NCBI GenBank assembly: GCA_003586115.2
Contig: QVOM02000115.1
Span: 10,516,621-10,580,620 of the forward strand
From: Salvator merianae
Lineage: Eukaryota > Chordata > Lepidosauria > Squamata > Teiidae
Length of the DNA stretch: 64,000 bases
Direction: 5' to 3'
Each line of letters begins with the position of its first letter. Position 1 is the stretch's first letter. The notes beneath the pieces are model-generated. The model was not told where the DNA came from. It was given only the letters and a program-made list of their open reading frames with translations, and searched no databases. Shown here one piece after another: positions 35,925-48,316 of this stretch. The translations under genes and the position numbers were made by a program.

Positions 35925-36460
35925 TAAACATAAGAACATAAGAGGAGCCTTGCTGGATCAGGCCATGGCCCATCTAGTCCAGCATTCTATTTCACACAGT
36001 GGCCCACCAATTGCTTCTGGGCATTTTCAAGCAGGATAAAAGGCAAAATCTTCACCTGCTCTTGACTCCCCGCAAATGGTTTCACAGACATCCTGCCTAT
36101 CTTTCCAATCTAGAGGCAGTACCTAGGCATCTGTTCTAGTCACCATAGATACACTTGACCTCCATGAATCTGTCCAATCCTTTCTTAAAGCCATCCAGGC
36201 TGATTGTTGTCACCATCTCTTCCAGTAATAAATTCCACAGACCAATACATTTCACAGGCCAATGATCCTCTGGATGAAAAGATAGTTCCCCTTGTTACTC
36301 CTAACTCTCCTACCCATCAGCTTCATAGAGTGCCCCCTCGGTCCTAGTCTTGTGTGATAGAGAAAAGATTTTCTCTCTATCCACCTTATCCACACCGTGC
36401 ATGTTTTTACATACTTCATCAGGTCTCGTCTTAAAAGCTGTATGTAAGGCTGAAGAGTCC
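35925..36460 (-). mobile_element. CR1-like LINE 3' end, 5'-truncated
   Basis: On the minus strand the 3' end reads CTGGACTAGATGGGCCATGG, CTGATCCAGCAAGGCTCCTC and TTATGTTCTTATGTT, the classic CR1 3' end of reptiles. Upstream (36160-36460) is the antisense of the CR1 final coding region, with TCCATGAATCTGTCCAATCC, TTTCTTAAAGCCATCCAGGC and AAATTCCACAGACC. The copy covers only the last 0.5 kb, as is normal for CR1, and its frame is broken. The 5' limit is about 36460. Confidence 0.88.
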
Positions 36461-36528
36461 AAGAATTTTCAGCCTGATTTCATAAGGGAGGTGTGGATGT
36501 AATTCAAAACTATTAGAGCAGGGACTTA

Positions 36529-37722
36529 GGTCACGGTCCGACATTGTAAATTTAATCCGTATCAGAAGAATACAAGGACTGAATTCGTTTTCTGATCATT
36601 CCCACAGTTACAGTTTAACACGGACTCAATTCATACTTGCTTATTCCCACACTGATATTTCCCATGCTTGGCATGGAGAAACAGTACCTTTTCTCCCTCC
36701 ACCCCTCATCAAATTCTCCTCCCTGTGCAGTCAGTGATTGACTGCAGTCCCAACGTTCAAATCTTGACATCACAGGGGCAGGAAAGTCAAGCTCCACTCT
36801 CCGTATGTCCCCGCTGCTGCCTCAGAACATGGATTCACTTGGCAGTGTTACTAGTCATTCGCCATTTGCTCCTTCTCCCCCCTACAGCCTCTATCTACAG
36901 AAGCAGAACTTTATAACTATATGTACCACACAATTAAGATTTTTAAAGGGTTGGTGGCGATTTCTGCTCCCTTGTAAGTGCACTTTTGCGCAATTGCACA
37001 ATTTAAAAGTAGCACAAAAGCAGGGAGAGGTCCTTGATGAAGGGGAAACGTGGGGAGGAAACATGGGGGTGTGTGCTCTATTGATAGTGCAGTTCATCGC
37101 CAGCAAATGGTCTCAGTCTCATCTCCCCCAGAGACATCCACAGTGGCATGTGTCCCCGCTCTGTAGCTGTGTGCTGCCGACGGCAAAACTGATCTCGAGT
37201 GGCTTCTTTGTTGGGGCAAGAGGCTGCAACCCCAAACAGGCGCAGTTTATTTTTTGGTTTAAAGAGCAGACAGAAGTGGAGGAAGCCTTTAATTTCTTCC
37301 TGGCAGTGTGGAATGGGGGATAAAGAAAGAGAAAAGTTTGCAGTTTAGCGAAGTAAAAAGGAGGACCGTTTCTTTTCCCCTGGCAGCGACGGAAGGGGGG
37401 ATAATGGAGACAGAGGAAACTACTGCGCTTCCTGCCCACCCACAAAGTCTGTCATTGGATGGGACAAAATGGGGGTCCCTCCCTCTGTACGCCCTCTCAA
37501 AAGTACGGGCCCTCCCAAATAGTCTCCTTCCCCATTCCCACATCGCAAAGTAAAGTGTGCTAGCAATCTGGAATGGCTTGAGAACTCATTAAATCTGAAT
37601 ACAAAGTAGTCTGGATTTCGCCAATTTAGTCCAGAAAAACTATGGAACGGCAAAATCATGTCGGGCCAGCAGGAACTGAAGATGGCCTGTAAACTGATTA
37701 AATGCCGTGTCGGAACACAGCC
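36529..37722. mobile_element. 1.2-kb DNA element with CGGTCCGACA-type ends
   Basis: The left end GGTCACGGTCCGACATTG, then TTTAATCCG, pairs with the right end, whose reverse complement reads GGCTGTGTTCCGACACGGC followed by ATTTAATCAG. The interior is GC-richer and retains more CpG than its surroundings, suggesting a younger insertion. The longest frame (36805-37323, 172 codons, plus) shows no recognisable domain, and overlapping minus frames are equally long, so I do not call a gene. It is probably non-autonomous, of unknown superfamily. Confidence 0.6.
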
Positions 37723-38487
37723 TTAATGATGTAAATATTGTGTTTGATATCTAAGATACCATTAACTTAGTCACTCTGGGAAACAGGAGAAGAAGAGTAT
37801 CAAAGTCTGTAGGAACTTCCATCATCACCTCATTGTTGGCAGTGCTGGTTAGGACTGATAAAAATTAGAATCCAGTAACACCCAAAGAGCACTGCATTGT
37901 CTGAATATCTGTTTTGGCGACAACACATTCAGTTTTGGAATAGCGTATTCTCACTGATATAATCTGTTTCATACATAAACTCCACTACGGTATTGAGAAC
38001 ATTTTGGAAAGCTCTCCTTCATAACCTTGCCTGCACAGTTCTCATTGTTTATAAGCCACAGTGCAAACATCAATAACAAAGCAAACAACAAACCTTCATT
38101 ATGTGACTCCACCACATACATTTCTATTAAAGCAAAACTGAGCACACAGAGACTGATTTAGAAATGTAAGTGCCTTGTTTTTCTTGGTCAGTTGCACGTA
38201 TGGCAAAAAACATTAGAACAATATTGCTGAAGACTGTGATTTCTGGCATGTTTACCATAAGGGGTTTAAATTTACATAGGTCACAAAAATATGTTTCTGA
38301 GATCTTTTTGCACAGTTTAATTCAACACACTGAAACATCAATTAGTTGCCTGATTGCACCTCACAGTTATGCATGCAAAACAAAACAAACAGAATAGGCA
38401 AGATAAAATCAAATTGTTCTGTTTCTAAATTTGTAGATAAGTAGATGCCTCAATATTAATTAGTTGCCTGCATTTCCTCTTTTCAAT
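37723..38487. other. no gene seen
   Basis: Unassigned AT-rich sequence between two DNA elements. Confidence 0.4.
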
Positions 38488-39424
38488 AGGCCTTTTCTCA
38501 CTTTACACTATTGAGTGTTAGGAACACTCACTAATGAAGTGCTTCTGCATTTCACGGAGGCTCTGGTGATTGGGAGCAGACTACAGCTACTCCTGATCAC
38601 TACCTGCTGTGGACCACAAAATTGTGCTCCACAGTTATATTGGGAGCAGCTGGACTTCTCCCGGTACAGTGCGTTTGCACCCTCTTCTGGGTGTGAATGC
38701 AGAGTGGCAGGTGCAACAATGGCTTCACCAGGATCGTTGCACAACATTCCTGGTCGCCATGGCAGTGGCTGGAAATTTCCTGGTCATTGTCATGGTTCAG
38801 GATGTCAGTATTCACACTGTGAATGTTGACATCCTGCTTTCGGTCTATTCTAAGATCTCACAGTGTGGATGGTTGCCACACTGTGAAGTCTGTTCCACCA
38901 AAGGCCCTACATCTTCTGGACCACTCCAGCCAGCCCTATTTGTACTGTAGCAGTCCACCTGCAGAACCAGGCCACGTGGCCCTCAACAAGACCGTCTGCA
39001 TTTGGACATCTGTTCCAGGACAGCCCCTGTACTGGCCCCAAAGTTCACAATAGCTTTGCAGTCAGTTCCAAGGACTTCAACAGCCAGGAACAAAAGTTCC
39101 TAGGCTTGGAGGGGAACCCAATTCAGTAGCATGCTTTGTTGTGCTGTCAACCCCCCCAATAAACCAGAACACGGATGCATGTGTCTTCTGCACCATTTTA
39201 TGGTCCTGGTTATCGGGTGCTAGTATGCCAGTAGACCTTTCTAGATAGGTCTACCAGTAATTCAAATTAGATGGTCATTTTAGGCCACCTAGTCCAGACT
39301 CCATCCAATGCAGCCAGAGCATACTATCAGGGATTGTGGCTTCCCTTATACTGCACTAGCATGTAGAAGAGAAGTCTCTGAACCCTTTCATTAACCAGAT
39401 AAAAAGTAAGTGAGGAAATGCCCT
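38488..39424. mobile_element. 0.94-kb palindromic DNA element with CCATGG module
   Basis: The left end AGGCCTTTTCTCACTTTACA and right end AAAGTAAGTGAGGAAATGCCCT are inverted relatives. Inside are CTGTGGACCACAAAATTGTG, the GTCGCCATGGCAGTGGCTGG / GGTCATTGTCATGG module (38751-38800), an inverted TCAGTATTCACA/TGTGAATGTTGACA block and CAGGAACAAAAGTTCCTAGG. Open frames within it (up to 113 codons) overlap on both strands and reflect the element's symmetry, not genes. Confidence 0.65.
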
Positions 39425-40273
39425 AATTTACTTAACCCACCTTTTGTCAATGTAAATAAACTTTTTCCTTGGTAACTACAGAGCAGGTTTTAGCTTAATC
39501 AACAAGCAAGATGGATTTTTATGCCAAGACAAATTAAAGAAGATAGGTTTTTTTTCAAACATTTAGCTATTTTACAATTACAACCTATGTCTTCCATTAG
39601 GGTCCCTAGCAAAATGGAATATAGCAAGTATTCATAATGGGGGATGTGAGCTGATCTGTCTGAATGGGCTCAATAATTGTATCTTATTTTACCCCTAATG
39701 TCATTGCCATGGATCTTAATTCCTCTTTTCCTACTTCATCTGACACCTTTGTCTATGGAGCAAGAATACACATAATCCACTTTTAAATGCATTGAATCTG
39801 TTTAGATTGTACTCAAGGAGTAGGCAGTGAACTACAGGTCTGTTGTCAGTTCAGTCTCCATTGCATTCATCTACCCTTTTCCTAGAGAGAACAGACATGT
39901 AGGATAAACTACCTAACAATCCTGTTCCTCTTTGTGTGGTTCACAACTGTGGTTGAACTCTCTTAAACGGAGCACAAGCTAGTAAAGAGGCTACATTTTA
40001 AAATTCTCACTCCAACTGTAAAACAGAATTTGGTTTTAAGTCAACTGGCAATTCTTTAAATCAGCAGTTAAAAAAATATGTATGAGAAATGAAATAAAGA
40101 TTTGAAAAACTAACGATCAGCTATTTATGGATATTTACTTGTAGAATTGTGGACAAAAGGAAGAGATTGTGCATATCTTTAGCAGTGCTTCTCTTTTCCA
40201 ACATGCTTATGAATAAGTTGCAAATTACAATAATTTTTTTGCTTATTATCAGGGAGAAATCACAATTTCATAT
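39425..40273. other. no gene seen
   Basis: Low-repeat AT-rich sequence. 39560-39800 might be conserved non-coding DNA but has no decisive mark. Confidence 0.3.
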
Positions 40274-40912
40274 TAGAAATGCACAAAACGTTCTTGATCA
40301 AAATGTTTTAAATACTGAATGGGATGTTCCAAGTGTTCCATTTTGTGTTTTTAAGCTATTAAACTGGAGACAATATGGATGTCCATTCTGCAGGTGTGGT
40401 CAGATGTTCCAACCATCTCATCATGCCCCTTCCTGAACCTGCAGTCCCCTTGCCCTCCACACCCCAACCCTCAAAACCCACTTCTACCACAATTCTCCTG
40501 TTGCCTTCCTCCTAACAACCCTCCCAATATTCCTCTTTCATCACTTCCTCTTACAACTACACCTCTTCTCCCTACTCCCTCACTGTGAGCTGCATTTGCC
40601 AGCCCTATCCTTTTTGGTTAACTGGGGGGGATTTTTATCAAAATATTAAAATTCCCCCCAAAGAGCCAATATTTCCAAGGATAGATTGTAGGCAGCACTC
40701 ATAATTTCCTATTGTCCAATCCACTTGAACATCTCTTGGGCCACATAGGGAGTAATTTGAATCATTAAGAACTTCCAGTGTTCCTTCAGAATGTGTGTCT
40801 GTTCCAATGAAACACTTCAGTCTGAGTTTCTTTGGTGTGTGTGTGTGTATTTTTTTGAATCAGAAGGGGTGGGTGGGACCTAATAGAAATGTTCTGTCCA
40901 CAACTCTGTTCC
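40274..40912. repeat. possible TAGAGATGTGCA-family copy with C-rich insert
   Basis: The ends TTAGAAATGCACAAAACGTTC and GAAATGTTCTGTCCACAACT are inverted relatives and resemble the family terminus. The middle (40425-40600) is a C-rich tract unlike other copies. A short TG run lies at 40836-40850. Confidence 0.35.
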
Positions 40913-42029
40913 ATAGATAGCAACTGAATCTAGATAATATGCATGTCAATCTGACGTTTCCCCAAATTAAAACTAAAAATGCAGTGCAATATCCATGAAT
41001 GACCTGTAACACAGAACTTCTCCAGAGTTCTGGACCTTTTATTGCTTTTCATGGCTGTCAAAATAAATAAGCATGAAGCTTAATGGAACTTGCCACGTGG
41101 TGACTTTATAAACAGGAGTGGGAGAGGGTTCAGCTCAGCTGAATCACCAAGGAAAGGAAAGCTAGAGTTTATAGAATTGTAGCTTCTTTGATAAACTTTC
41201 ATTTCCCCCCCCCCTATATTACCCTTTCACTGCCAGTTTCACAAAAAGCAAACATGGTATATCTGCAAAGGTTTACATTAATCAGCACTGGAATCTGCTG
41301 TGTGGTTAGCAGTGTTTAGGGATGTGGCATTGTAGATATAAAGTTTAAAGGGAAAACCAAACCAAAAAAAAAAATGTAAATATAGTATACTGGTAAAGCA
41401 TTGCACAAAACATTTTCCTTTATCCAGAAGAGGAACCTGAATCAGAATTTTAAATGATTTCCCTCCCTTACTGTGCTTCACTGGATGACTGTCCTTACAT
41501 TCAGGTCCAGTTGCAATCAAAATCATTCAATCCCCATTGCAAATTAAGTTTATTTGCAGAATTTACAAAAACAAAACAAACAAAAAAACAAGAATAATTT
41601 AAATTGCTCAACAGAACTAATATAGCAAGTGGTTTCTGCAAATTCAACACAAAATTTAATGACTACTTTTTTTTTGTTTGCTTTTAAACAAACCTGGTCT
41701 TTTATGACCAGGAGTCCTCCTGTTCATAGGCAGGATCCTCACCAAAGTGGTTCAAATTCCAAAATACTTGCCCTACCTACAAAAGGGTAGGTATCTCTTG
41801 CCCCATCATCAGCAGAGCAAATGTCTGCAAATGGAATGCTTTCATTCTCCAGCTTGGATGTTTCTGCCTTGGGAGGCACAAGACACTATTTTTGAAGTGA
41901 TCTCAGAAGTTGGTCATTTTCTGTAGTGTCCAAAACAGAGCCATGATGTCTGGATCACTGAAAATGCTTCCAGATAGGACTGTAAGGCATAAGCATATCG
42001 AGGCTTGATTACTGTCAGCCTGTTGGATT
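40913..42029. other. no gene seen
   Basis: Unassigned sequence with short A and C runs (41204-41213, 41367-41375). Confidence 0.4.
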
Positions 42030-43166
42030 CAGTCATAACTTAAACAGAACATTTGCAGCAATGTGGAGTAGACTAAAAAGTCTCAACAAACAACACACTA
42101 TGCCACAATCAAAAGAAATTCTAGAAGAAATGAGAAAGAATGTTATTAAAATATATTAGTCTGGAAAAGGTTGCAAAGTCATTTCTAAGGCTCTTGGATA
42201 CCAATAAACGACAGTGAAAGCCATTTTCTCCAAATGGAGAAAACTTAGACAGCCTATCAAAATTTCTCCAAGACCACACTGATGACTCATCCAGGAAGTC
42301 ATAAAAGAACCAAGATAAACATTTAAGGAAATGCATGTTTCACTCACCTCAAATAAGGTCACTGTTCATGATTCCACCATTAGAAAGATACTGAATAAAA
42401 ATGGTACCGATTGGAGAGCTGTAAGGTGAAAACCACTACTAACCAAGAAAAGCATAAAAGCTCATCTCATATTTGCAAAAAAATTCTTAATCTGTGGACT
42501 GATGATCGTAAGGTGGAACATTCTGAAAGTCATGCATTCTGTTGCATCTGGTATAAAGCTAACACAGCATTCTACAATAAGAACATCATACTAACAGTGA
42601 AGCATAGTAGTGCTAGTGTAATGGTGTGTGGATGCTTTGCTGCTTCAGGATCTGGCCAACTTGCCATAATTGACAGAACCATGAATTTTGCTCTCTAACA
42701 GAAAGTCCTGGAGGAGAATGTCCAGTCATCAGTTCATGATCTGAACCCTTATTACAGCTGATTTATGCAGCAAGACAACAATCCGAAGCACAACAGCAAG
42801 TTCTCAGAAGAAACAAAATTAAGGTTCTGGATAGTCCTGATTGAACCCCATTGAGATGCTATGGCAAGATCTTAAACAGGTAGTTCATGCTTGAAACTCC
42901 CCAGTGTGTCTGCTTTAAAACAATTCTGCAAAGGCAAGAAGGCCAACATTCCTCCACAGCAATGTGAAAGACTGATCTCCACTTTTCAGAAGCTTTTGGT
43001 TGTAGTTGCTGCTGCTTCTGCTAGAGGTTGATACTGATGTTTGATAACTTCTTTCCCTCAATGAAAAGATCTTTATTTAGTGAAGATGTCTTCGCCTCAT
43101 ATTAAATCTTGTTTAAAGATTTGAAAAAAAATAATTTGACAAATATGCAAAAACAGAAGAAATCAG

Positions 43167-43168
<2 letters not shown>
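42030..43168 (+). pseudogene. Tc1-like (DD34E) transposon relic
   Basis: This is a nearly full-length but dead Tc1/mariner-superfamily transposon; its enzyme would cut and paste the element at TA sites. Translated blocks follow Tc1 in order: an N-terminal helix-turn-helix region (GCAAAGTCATTTCTAAGGCT onward, about 42172), KPLLTKKSIKAHLIFAKK-like at about 42430, WTDDRKVEHSESHAF with the first catalytic Asp (about 42495), SASVMVCGCFAASGSGQLA, then LQQDNNPKHNSK with the second Asp (about 42770). The PDLNPIE block with the catalytic Glu (about 42840) is shifted by one missing base. Many other stops and shifts are present. The right end, TGACAAATATGCAAAAACAG, matches the usual Tc1 3' region, but the terminal repeat is replaced by an AT/AC microsatellite. 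The left terminal repeat is not clear. Confidence 0.9.
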
Positions 43169-43236
<68 letters not shown>

Positions 43237-43254
43237 ACACACACACATATATAT
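43169..43254. repeat. compound (AT)n (AC)n (AT)n microsatellite
   Basis: About 18 AT, then about 21 AC with one ACAT, then AT. It lies exactly where the Tc1 relic's right terminus should be. Confidence 0.95.
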
Positions 43255-43299
43255 TACAGTTCTGTAAATTTGATACTTCTGTGTCTTGAATAGGATGAT

Positions 43300-43400
43300 C
43301 TTGTTTTATGATTATTGCATTTTTGTTCTATTGTGAACCACCTTGGACATATTTTTTTTGGAAGGGTAGCATATAAATACAAATTCAAAATCCTATATTG
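43300..43400 (+). mobile_element. LINE (L2/CR1-like) 3' tail fragment
   Basis: TATTGTGAACCACCTTGGAC and GGTAGCATATAAATACAAAT match the generic 3' tail of reptile L2-like LINEs. Only the tail is present. Confidence 0.5.
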
Positions 43401-45884
43401 GTGGATCTGGACTCAGAGTACATGCATACCCCAAACCAATTTCTCCTTTGATCCTTTCAGTTAAGGAAAATGGACAACCTGAGCTCAGTCCTCTTTCACC
43501 TGAGATCATAGGGTAAAGGAAAGAAATGATCAGGCTACTTGTTCCTCTTGAACTCTTTGTGTCAGCAGGGTGAGAGACAGGCCGTGTTCACATGTAGCAT
43601 CTGTAATCTACCTTTTCTAGCCTAGAATGTTCATGGGGAGAGGGGCTAGTCTAGCCTGGGAACTATCCCACTTGTGACCCATCTCTAAGGATGCAATCAG
43701 ACAGGGCTTTCTATAGTTATCCCTTTGAGAGAAAGCATTCCATCTCCAGATGCACAAAAAATGCCTTCTAAACAGTTGTCCAAATACACAGCTGAGAGAC
43801 TACCTTATTTTGCTGCACTGCAGCTTGCTTTTTGCATCCATGTAAGGCAACATCTATGCTGACTACAGGTGCTGTCCACTGACGTGGAAAAATTCTACAT
43901 CTTTGCTTATGTAGTTTCCTGCCCAAGCTACTGCTTAAAGATAGAGATGTATTCAGAACTATGAAACCCCAAATGTTGAAGAGATGACCATTCTCAGACA
44001 TCAAGACTGGGCAAGGTGACTGCAGGGGAAAATAAATGTCTGTCATTACAGACTCAAATTCACCCAGAGGGTGCCTCTTTAAGTGAATCTTTAAGTGAAT
44101 TCCTTGGCACAATGAGAAAAGTATATGTCAGTATAATACTTGAGTATCACTATGAAAGGTGCTCAGGAGAAAATGAGCAGTTATTCTGATTGCAGGAAAA
44201 GAATGACGACATGAATTTCACATTTTTTTTTAATGTATTGCTTTCTGTATCAGTAACACAATTAACTGATTAACTGCTTGGGCATCTCCTTAAAAAACAA
44301 AAACAAACAAAAAACTCAGTCTTTTCTGAAGTCAGTCAAACTACTGATTGTTAATTTCCAATAATTTGATTGTTATGCCAAATATATATTTCAAGTACGA
44401 TGCCTTCACATAACAGTTCGCTTGTGATGGTTTTTTGGTTTGCTTGTTTGTTCTCAAGCAGACATTTTTAACAACACAGCACTCTTTCCTGAGATAGCTG
44501 ATTTCACATTTTTCTTCTTTTCTTTTTAAAAACTCAGAACACATTTGTATAGTTTTAGAACCATGGGAAGCCACTGGTCCATATTTATGGTTGTTTAAAT
44601 GACTAGCACTGGGTATCCGACATTTCAGCCTGGTCTCTTTTATACCGCTACTTGGAGATAGGTAAAGGACTTTTTGAATGGAACACGTATATTCTGAGCT
44701 ACAGCCCTCTTTTAAGCTTTCATTTCCTTTAATTTTTGGTACCGTCAAAGGCAGTCCAAAATGCTCCTAGTATGTAAACACCAAATGCTTCCAAGTGAAA
44801 GAAAAAATTCACCCCTCTGAAGTGGAATTCTCCATGCTTTATGAATTGGATTTATTTGAAAGGCTATCGTATAAGTCTATGCACTGAGGAAGAAGAAAAA
44901 GAAAATGTATGTCTATATGAGAGGAGGAGGGAAAGTCATATTTAATAGTGCTATAAAATTCTGCCCGACTCGGATCAAATGCTCTGTCATTACTGTCAGG
45001 CAAAATTATGGCAAATCAGTATTAAAGGTGTATTTTGGGGGAACAAAATCTATAATGCTGCTTCTTATATTGATTGTGGAAAACAATTCAAATACATCTA
45101 CCTTCCTTTTTCCTAATATGACAAATCTGCTGTGGTAATGCTGTATTTGTGTGTGTGCATCTGTATGGATGTGCTCAGTTTCATTTTTCTCCTGTTTGCC
45201 ACAGGAATGTCCTTTCAAACACATTCATTATTGTGACAACAAGTTGAATCTCCAATTCCCCATCTGCCTAAATTACATTAACCTTCAGGCAACCTCATAA
45301 TATCATTGGTGGGCTTTCTCTGAAATTTAAAACTCTGCTAATATAAACTTGCACCAAGAATAGAGAGAACACAACATTGTCTTCCACACAAAACAAGGAC
45401 TTTCCTTTGTAATTCAATATCAGCAGCAACAACAACAACAAAATCTTAATTAAAGCACTAAATAATAATTTCAGTGTGCAATTATAACAGAACCATTTGC
45501 CAAATGCTCTTCCAGCTTTAGGCTTCATAATATCAGTATTGGTAGGAAAGTTTCTTCTTTCTTCTTTTCTTTCTTTTGTCTCTAAATTGACCCTTTTCCA
45601 AATTGACCTTCAGAAGAATTTAGATAAAATCAAACTAAATGGCAAAATAATAGTGGATATTTATAGTTCCAGAATCCTCCTTTTGTTTAGGAGAAATATA
45701 TATATATTTCTAACCAGATTAATAATTTGAAGATGTAAATAAAAGGAAACCAGAAGCCAAATCATAAGTTTAGTTTAGGTACCTGATTGGTTTCATAGTA
45801 TATATGCACACAACATATATTTATGTTAAATGAACATAGATATGCTTATATAAAATAAACAACCATGTTGACTGATGCTAAACT
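43401..45884. other. no recognised gene
   Basis: Unassigned sequence. 43580-43760 has CCGTGTTCACATGTAGC and TAGCCTAGAATG blocks that may belong to a DNA element. Minus frames at 43768-44112 and 44341-44748 have no recognisable domain. Confidence 0.35.
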
Positions 45885-46400
45885 ATGGCAGGATCCACAC
45901 AGGAAGAGTGGGAACACTACAACAGCAACTCCCCATTCCCAATAATGAACAGTTTTACATTCATAGCACCATTCGCAGTGCAAAGGCATGCTATTTGCAC
46001 TTCGCCACCCTCCTACACACACTATCAGATCAAAAATTGTCACTGATCTGTTGGTGGAGGAAATGGGTGATTTCCTGCATACAATGCCAGAAGTGCTGCG
46101 GAGGGGACCTATACGTCGTCTTGAGCAACAGTGCTGGTGACAGCAGGGCCACTGCTGGAGACAATGGTGGTTTGAATAGGTCTGAGAGCTTTTCCAACCA
46201 CTCTGCTGTTAAAGTGCCATAATGACGTTTAAGGCAGCATGGCAGGGGAAGTGTGCAGCATCTGTGCAGATGTTGTAATCTTCTTCTGCACTGAATGCAC
46301 ATTGAGAGGGCAGTGTCATGCAGACACTGCCCCCACATTGCATATTCAAAGACTGTATAGGCCCCATGCAGATCCTGCTCATTGTCAGCTATATGGTCAC
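45885..46400. mobile_element. non-autonomous element (pairs with 51286-51700)
   Basis: GCAGGATCCACACAGGAAGAG at the left and blocks around GGAAATG, GAGGGGACC and GGCAGCATG recur in the same order at 51286-51700. TGTCATGCAGACACTGCC forms a short stem near 46314. No protein is recognised. Confidence 0.45.
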
Positions 46401-46935
46401 TCCACTGCCATCCTTGTCTGTGTCACAGTCCCAGCCACGCCTGCATGCTTTTCTCACTAACCCAAGTTCCCTTTTGTTGGTGGGTAACAAGAAGACAGAT
46501 AACAAGAGTCTGAGAACCCTAGTTGTTATGGTTATGATATGCTGGGTCATGGAGGTGTAGGATTGTTTATATGCCTGATGCTTGCTTTTGCTCCTTGTTA
46601 TTCTGTTATCACAATAAAGTAAAAGAACATGCTTAGCTATTATTTTGCCTGGTTCTTGGTTTTGGACCAAAAGTAATGATTCTGCCACTCTTCATTATAC
46701 TTTTGGAACATAAAACATCTTTATAGAACATAGGTGTCATATGGCAATAAGCCACCCAGGTAAAGAGAGCACTGAACTTCCAAAGATTTTCATTAGGTTC
46801 ACTTTAGCATTAAAATGTACGCAATGATTTTGTTTCAATTGATTTGCAGAGTGAGTACAAAAAAATATTTTAAATAAACACTGAACTTTTATTTTCATTG
46901 CAAACTGTTTGAGTTGCTGGGACTTAGGATTTCTT

Positions 46936-47400
46936 GTTTATTTATTTATTTATTTATTTGAGAATACACTTTACCCAAATGTCTCAGGACGGGTCACAAC
47001 AATAAAAAGATAACATAGATACAACAATCTAAAACGTAATGAAAATACAATTCTTCCTCCATTCCTTCTTCCCTGGCAGGAAAAAGCATAGAGGAAACTA
47101 AACATCAAAAACTTCAGTGAATAAGTATGTTTTAATCAGGTGCCAAAAACATATATTGTAGGTGTCTGATAAACCTTCAGACAGATGCTGTTCCACAGGC
47201 CGGAGGCCCTCTTGTGTGATGCAGTTTAGTCTCTTTTTGAGAGTTAAAGAAACAACTAAACGTTTAGTGCAATCAAATAGAGGCAAAAGAATCTACTGTT
47301 TTCTACTTGTCTTGAGAGTTTCAATGATTTCAGCTTTGTTTTGTATCCTGGATTATCAGGTTCTACCCAAGCCATGAAGCAGCACCTGAATTGCTTGTTA
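46936..47400 (-). mobile_element. L2-like LINE 3' end with (TTTA)n tail
   Basis: On the minus strand a short frame ends HLIKTYLFTEVF before a stop, the usual end of an L2-like reverse transcriptase. Next come sequence antisense to CTGTTCCACAGGCCGGAGG and a tail with GGTCACAACAATAAAAAG, ending in an AAATA repeat (TTTA array 46936-46960 on the plus strand). Heavily decayed. Confidence 0.65.
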
Positions 47401-47410
47401 CGCTCCATTG

Positions 47411-47751
47411 TAGAGATGTACACAAAATCAAATTGTGTGGCTCAGTTTGAATTTGAACAAAGTCAACAGGTTTGACTTTGTTTAAGTTCAAACTTCAAAC
47501 AGGTTTGAACCTGTCCAACTTTTTTTTTTTTAAAATAATGTTAAAAAAAAGGCTATTTGAAGGCCATTGTGGTTAAACCTGAACCAGTGAAAATTGAATC
47601 AGGTGGTTCAAGCCATTCAAAAAAATAAATAAATCCCCTATTATGGCTTGATTCCAAACAAACAGGGGGAGGTTCAGTTTAATTCAAACCAAATTGAACC
47701 ATACAGTTCAGTTTGAACCAGGTCTAACCCGAACCAGTTCAGCACATCTCC
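47411..47751. repeat. fold-back repeat, TAGAGATGTGCA family (well-bounded copy)
   Basis: The ends are TAGAGATGTACACAAAATC and AGTTCAGCACATCTCC. The left half reads GTTTGAATTTGAAC, GGTTTGACTTTGTTTAAG and CAAACTTCAAACAGG; the right half repeats these inverted (GAACCAGTGAAAATTGAATC, TTTAATTCAAACC). An A/T-rich centre sits at 47520-47550. There is no open frame. Confidence 0.75.
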
Positions 47752-48118
47752 TTTGCTACCTAATAAAAAGCTTTGAAAAATACATTCTTTTTAAAAAATG
47801 AAAAGAAAAGAAATATTACAAAATATATATAGAACATTGCACCAAGGAGCAGCTGGAACATCCAACATGCAGTTTACTATCTCTTCCAGGCATTCTAATG
47901 TAACTAATGGTGATAAATGAAGGGAGCTGTGCTTCACGATGGACACCCATGGTATATAGTGTGATGCACAACCTATGAGGATGAAAACTTTGCATAAGGA
48001 TAAGGCATCATTTGGGGCATTTTAGGCAAAACTGACATAGTGAATAGATGCCTCTGGGAAAACAGATGCCTACATACCATTTACACATAACAGGAACTGA
48101 AACTGGCCTAGTGACAAA
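47752..48118. other. no gene seen
   Basis: Unassigned AT-rich sequence. Confidence 0.4.
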
Positions 48119-48316
48119 TGACACAATGGGCCTTTCTGCACTTGGACTTATTCCGGATTATATTTCAGAATAGGGACCTGCCATCTGCATGCTAGTGCAG
48201 ACTATGGTAGGCCCTGGGCAAGACCTTTTATAGTTTGCACTAGCATGCGGATGGCAGGTCCCTAGTCTGGGATATAATCCGCAATAAGGCCAAGTGCAGA
48301 AAGGGCCATTGTGTCA
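48119..48316. mobile_element. palindromic MITE, GGGCCTTTCTGCACTTGG family (full copy)
   Basis: This 198-bp element is almost one perfect palindrome. The left arm, TGACACAATGGGCCTTTCTG then CACTTGGACTTATTCCGG, ATTATAT and GGGACCTGCCATCTGCATGC, is repeated inverted to 48316. The arms are about 85-90 bases with few mismatches, around a short asymmetric centre (48205-48235). There is no coding capacity. It is the best-preserved copy of its family here. Confidence 0.85.
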
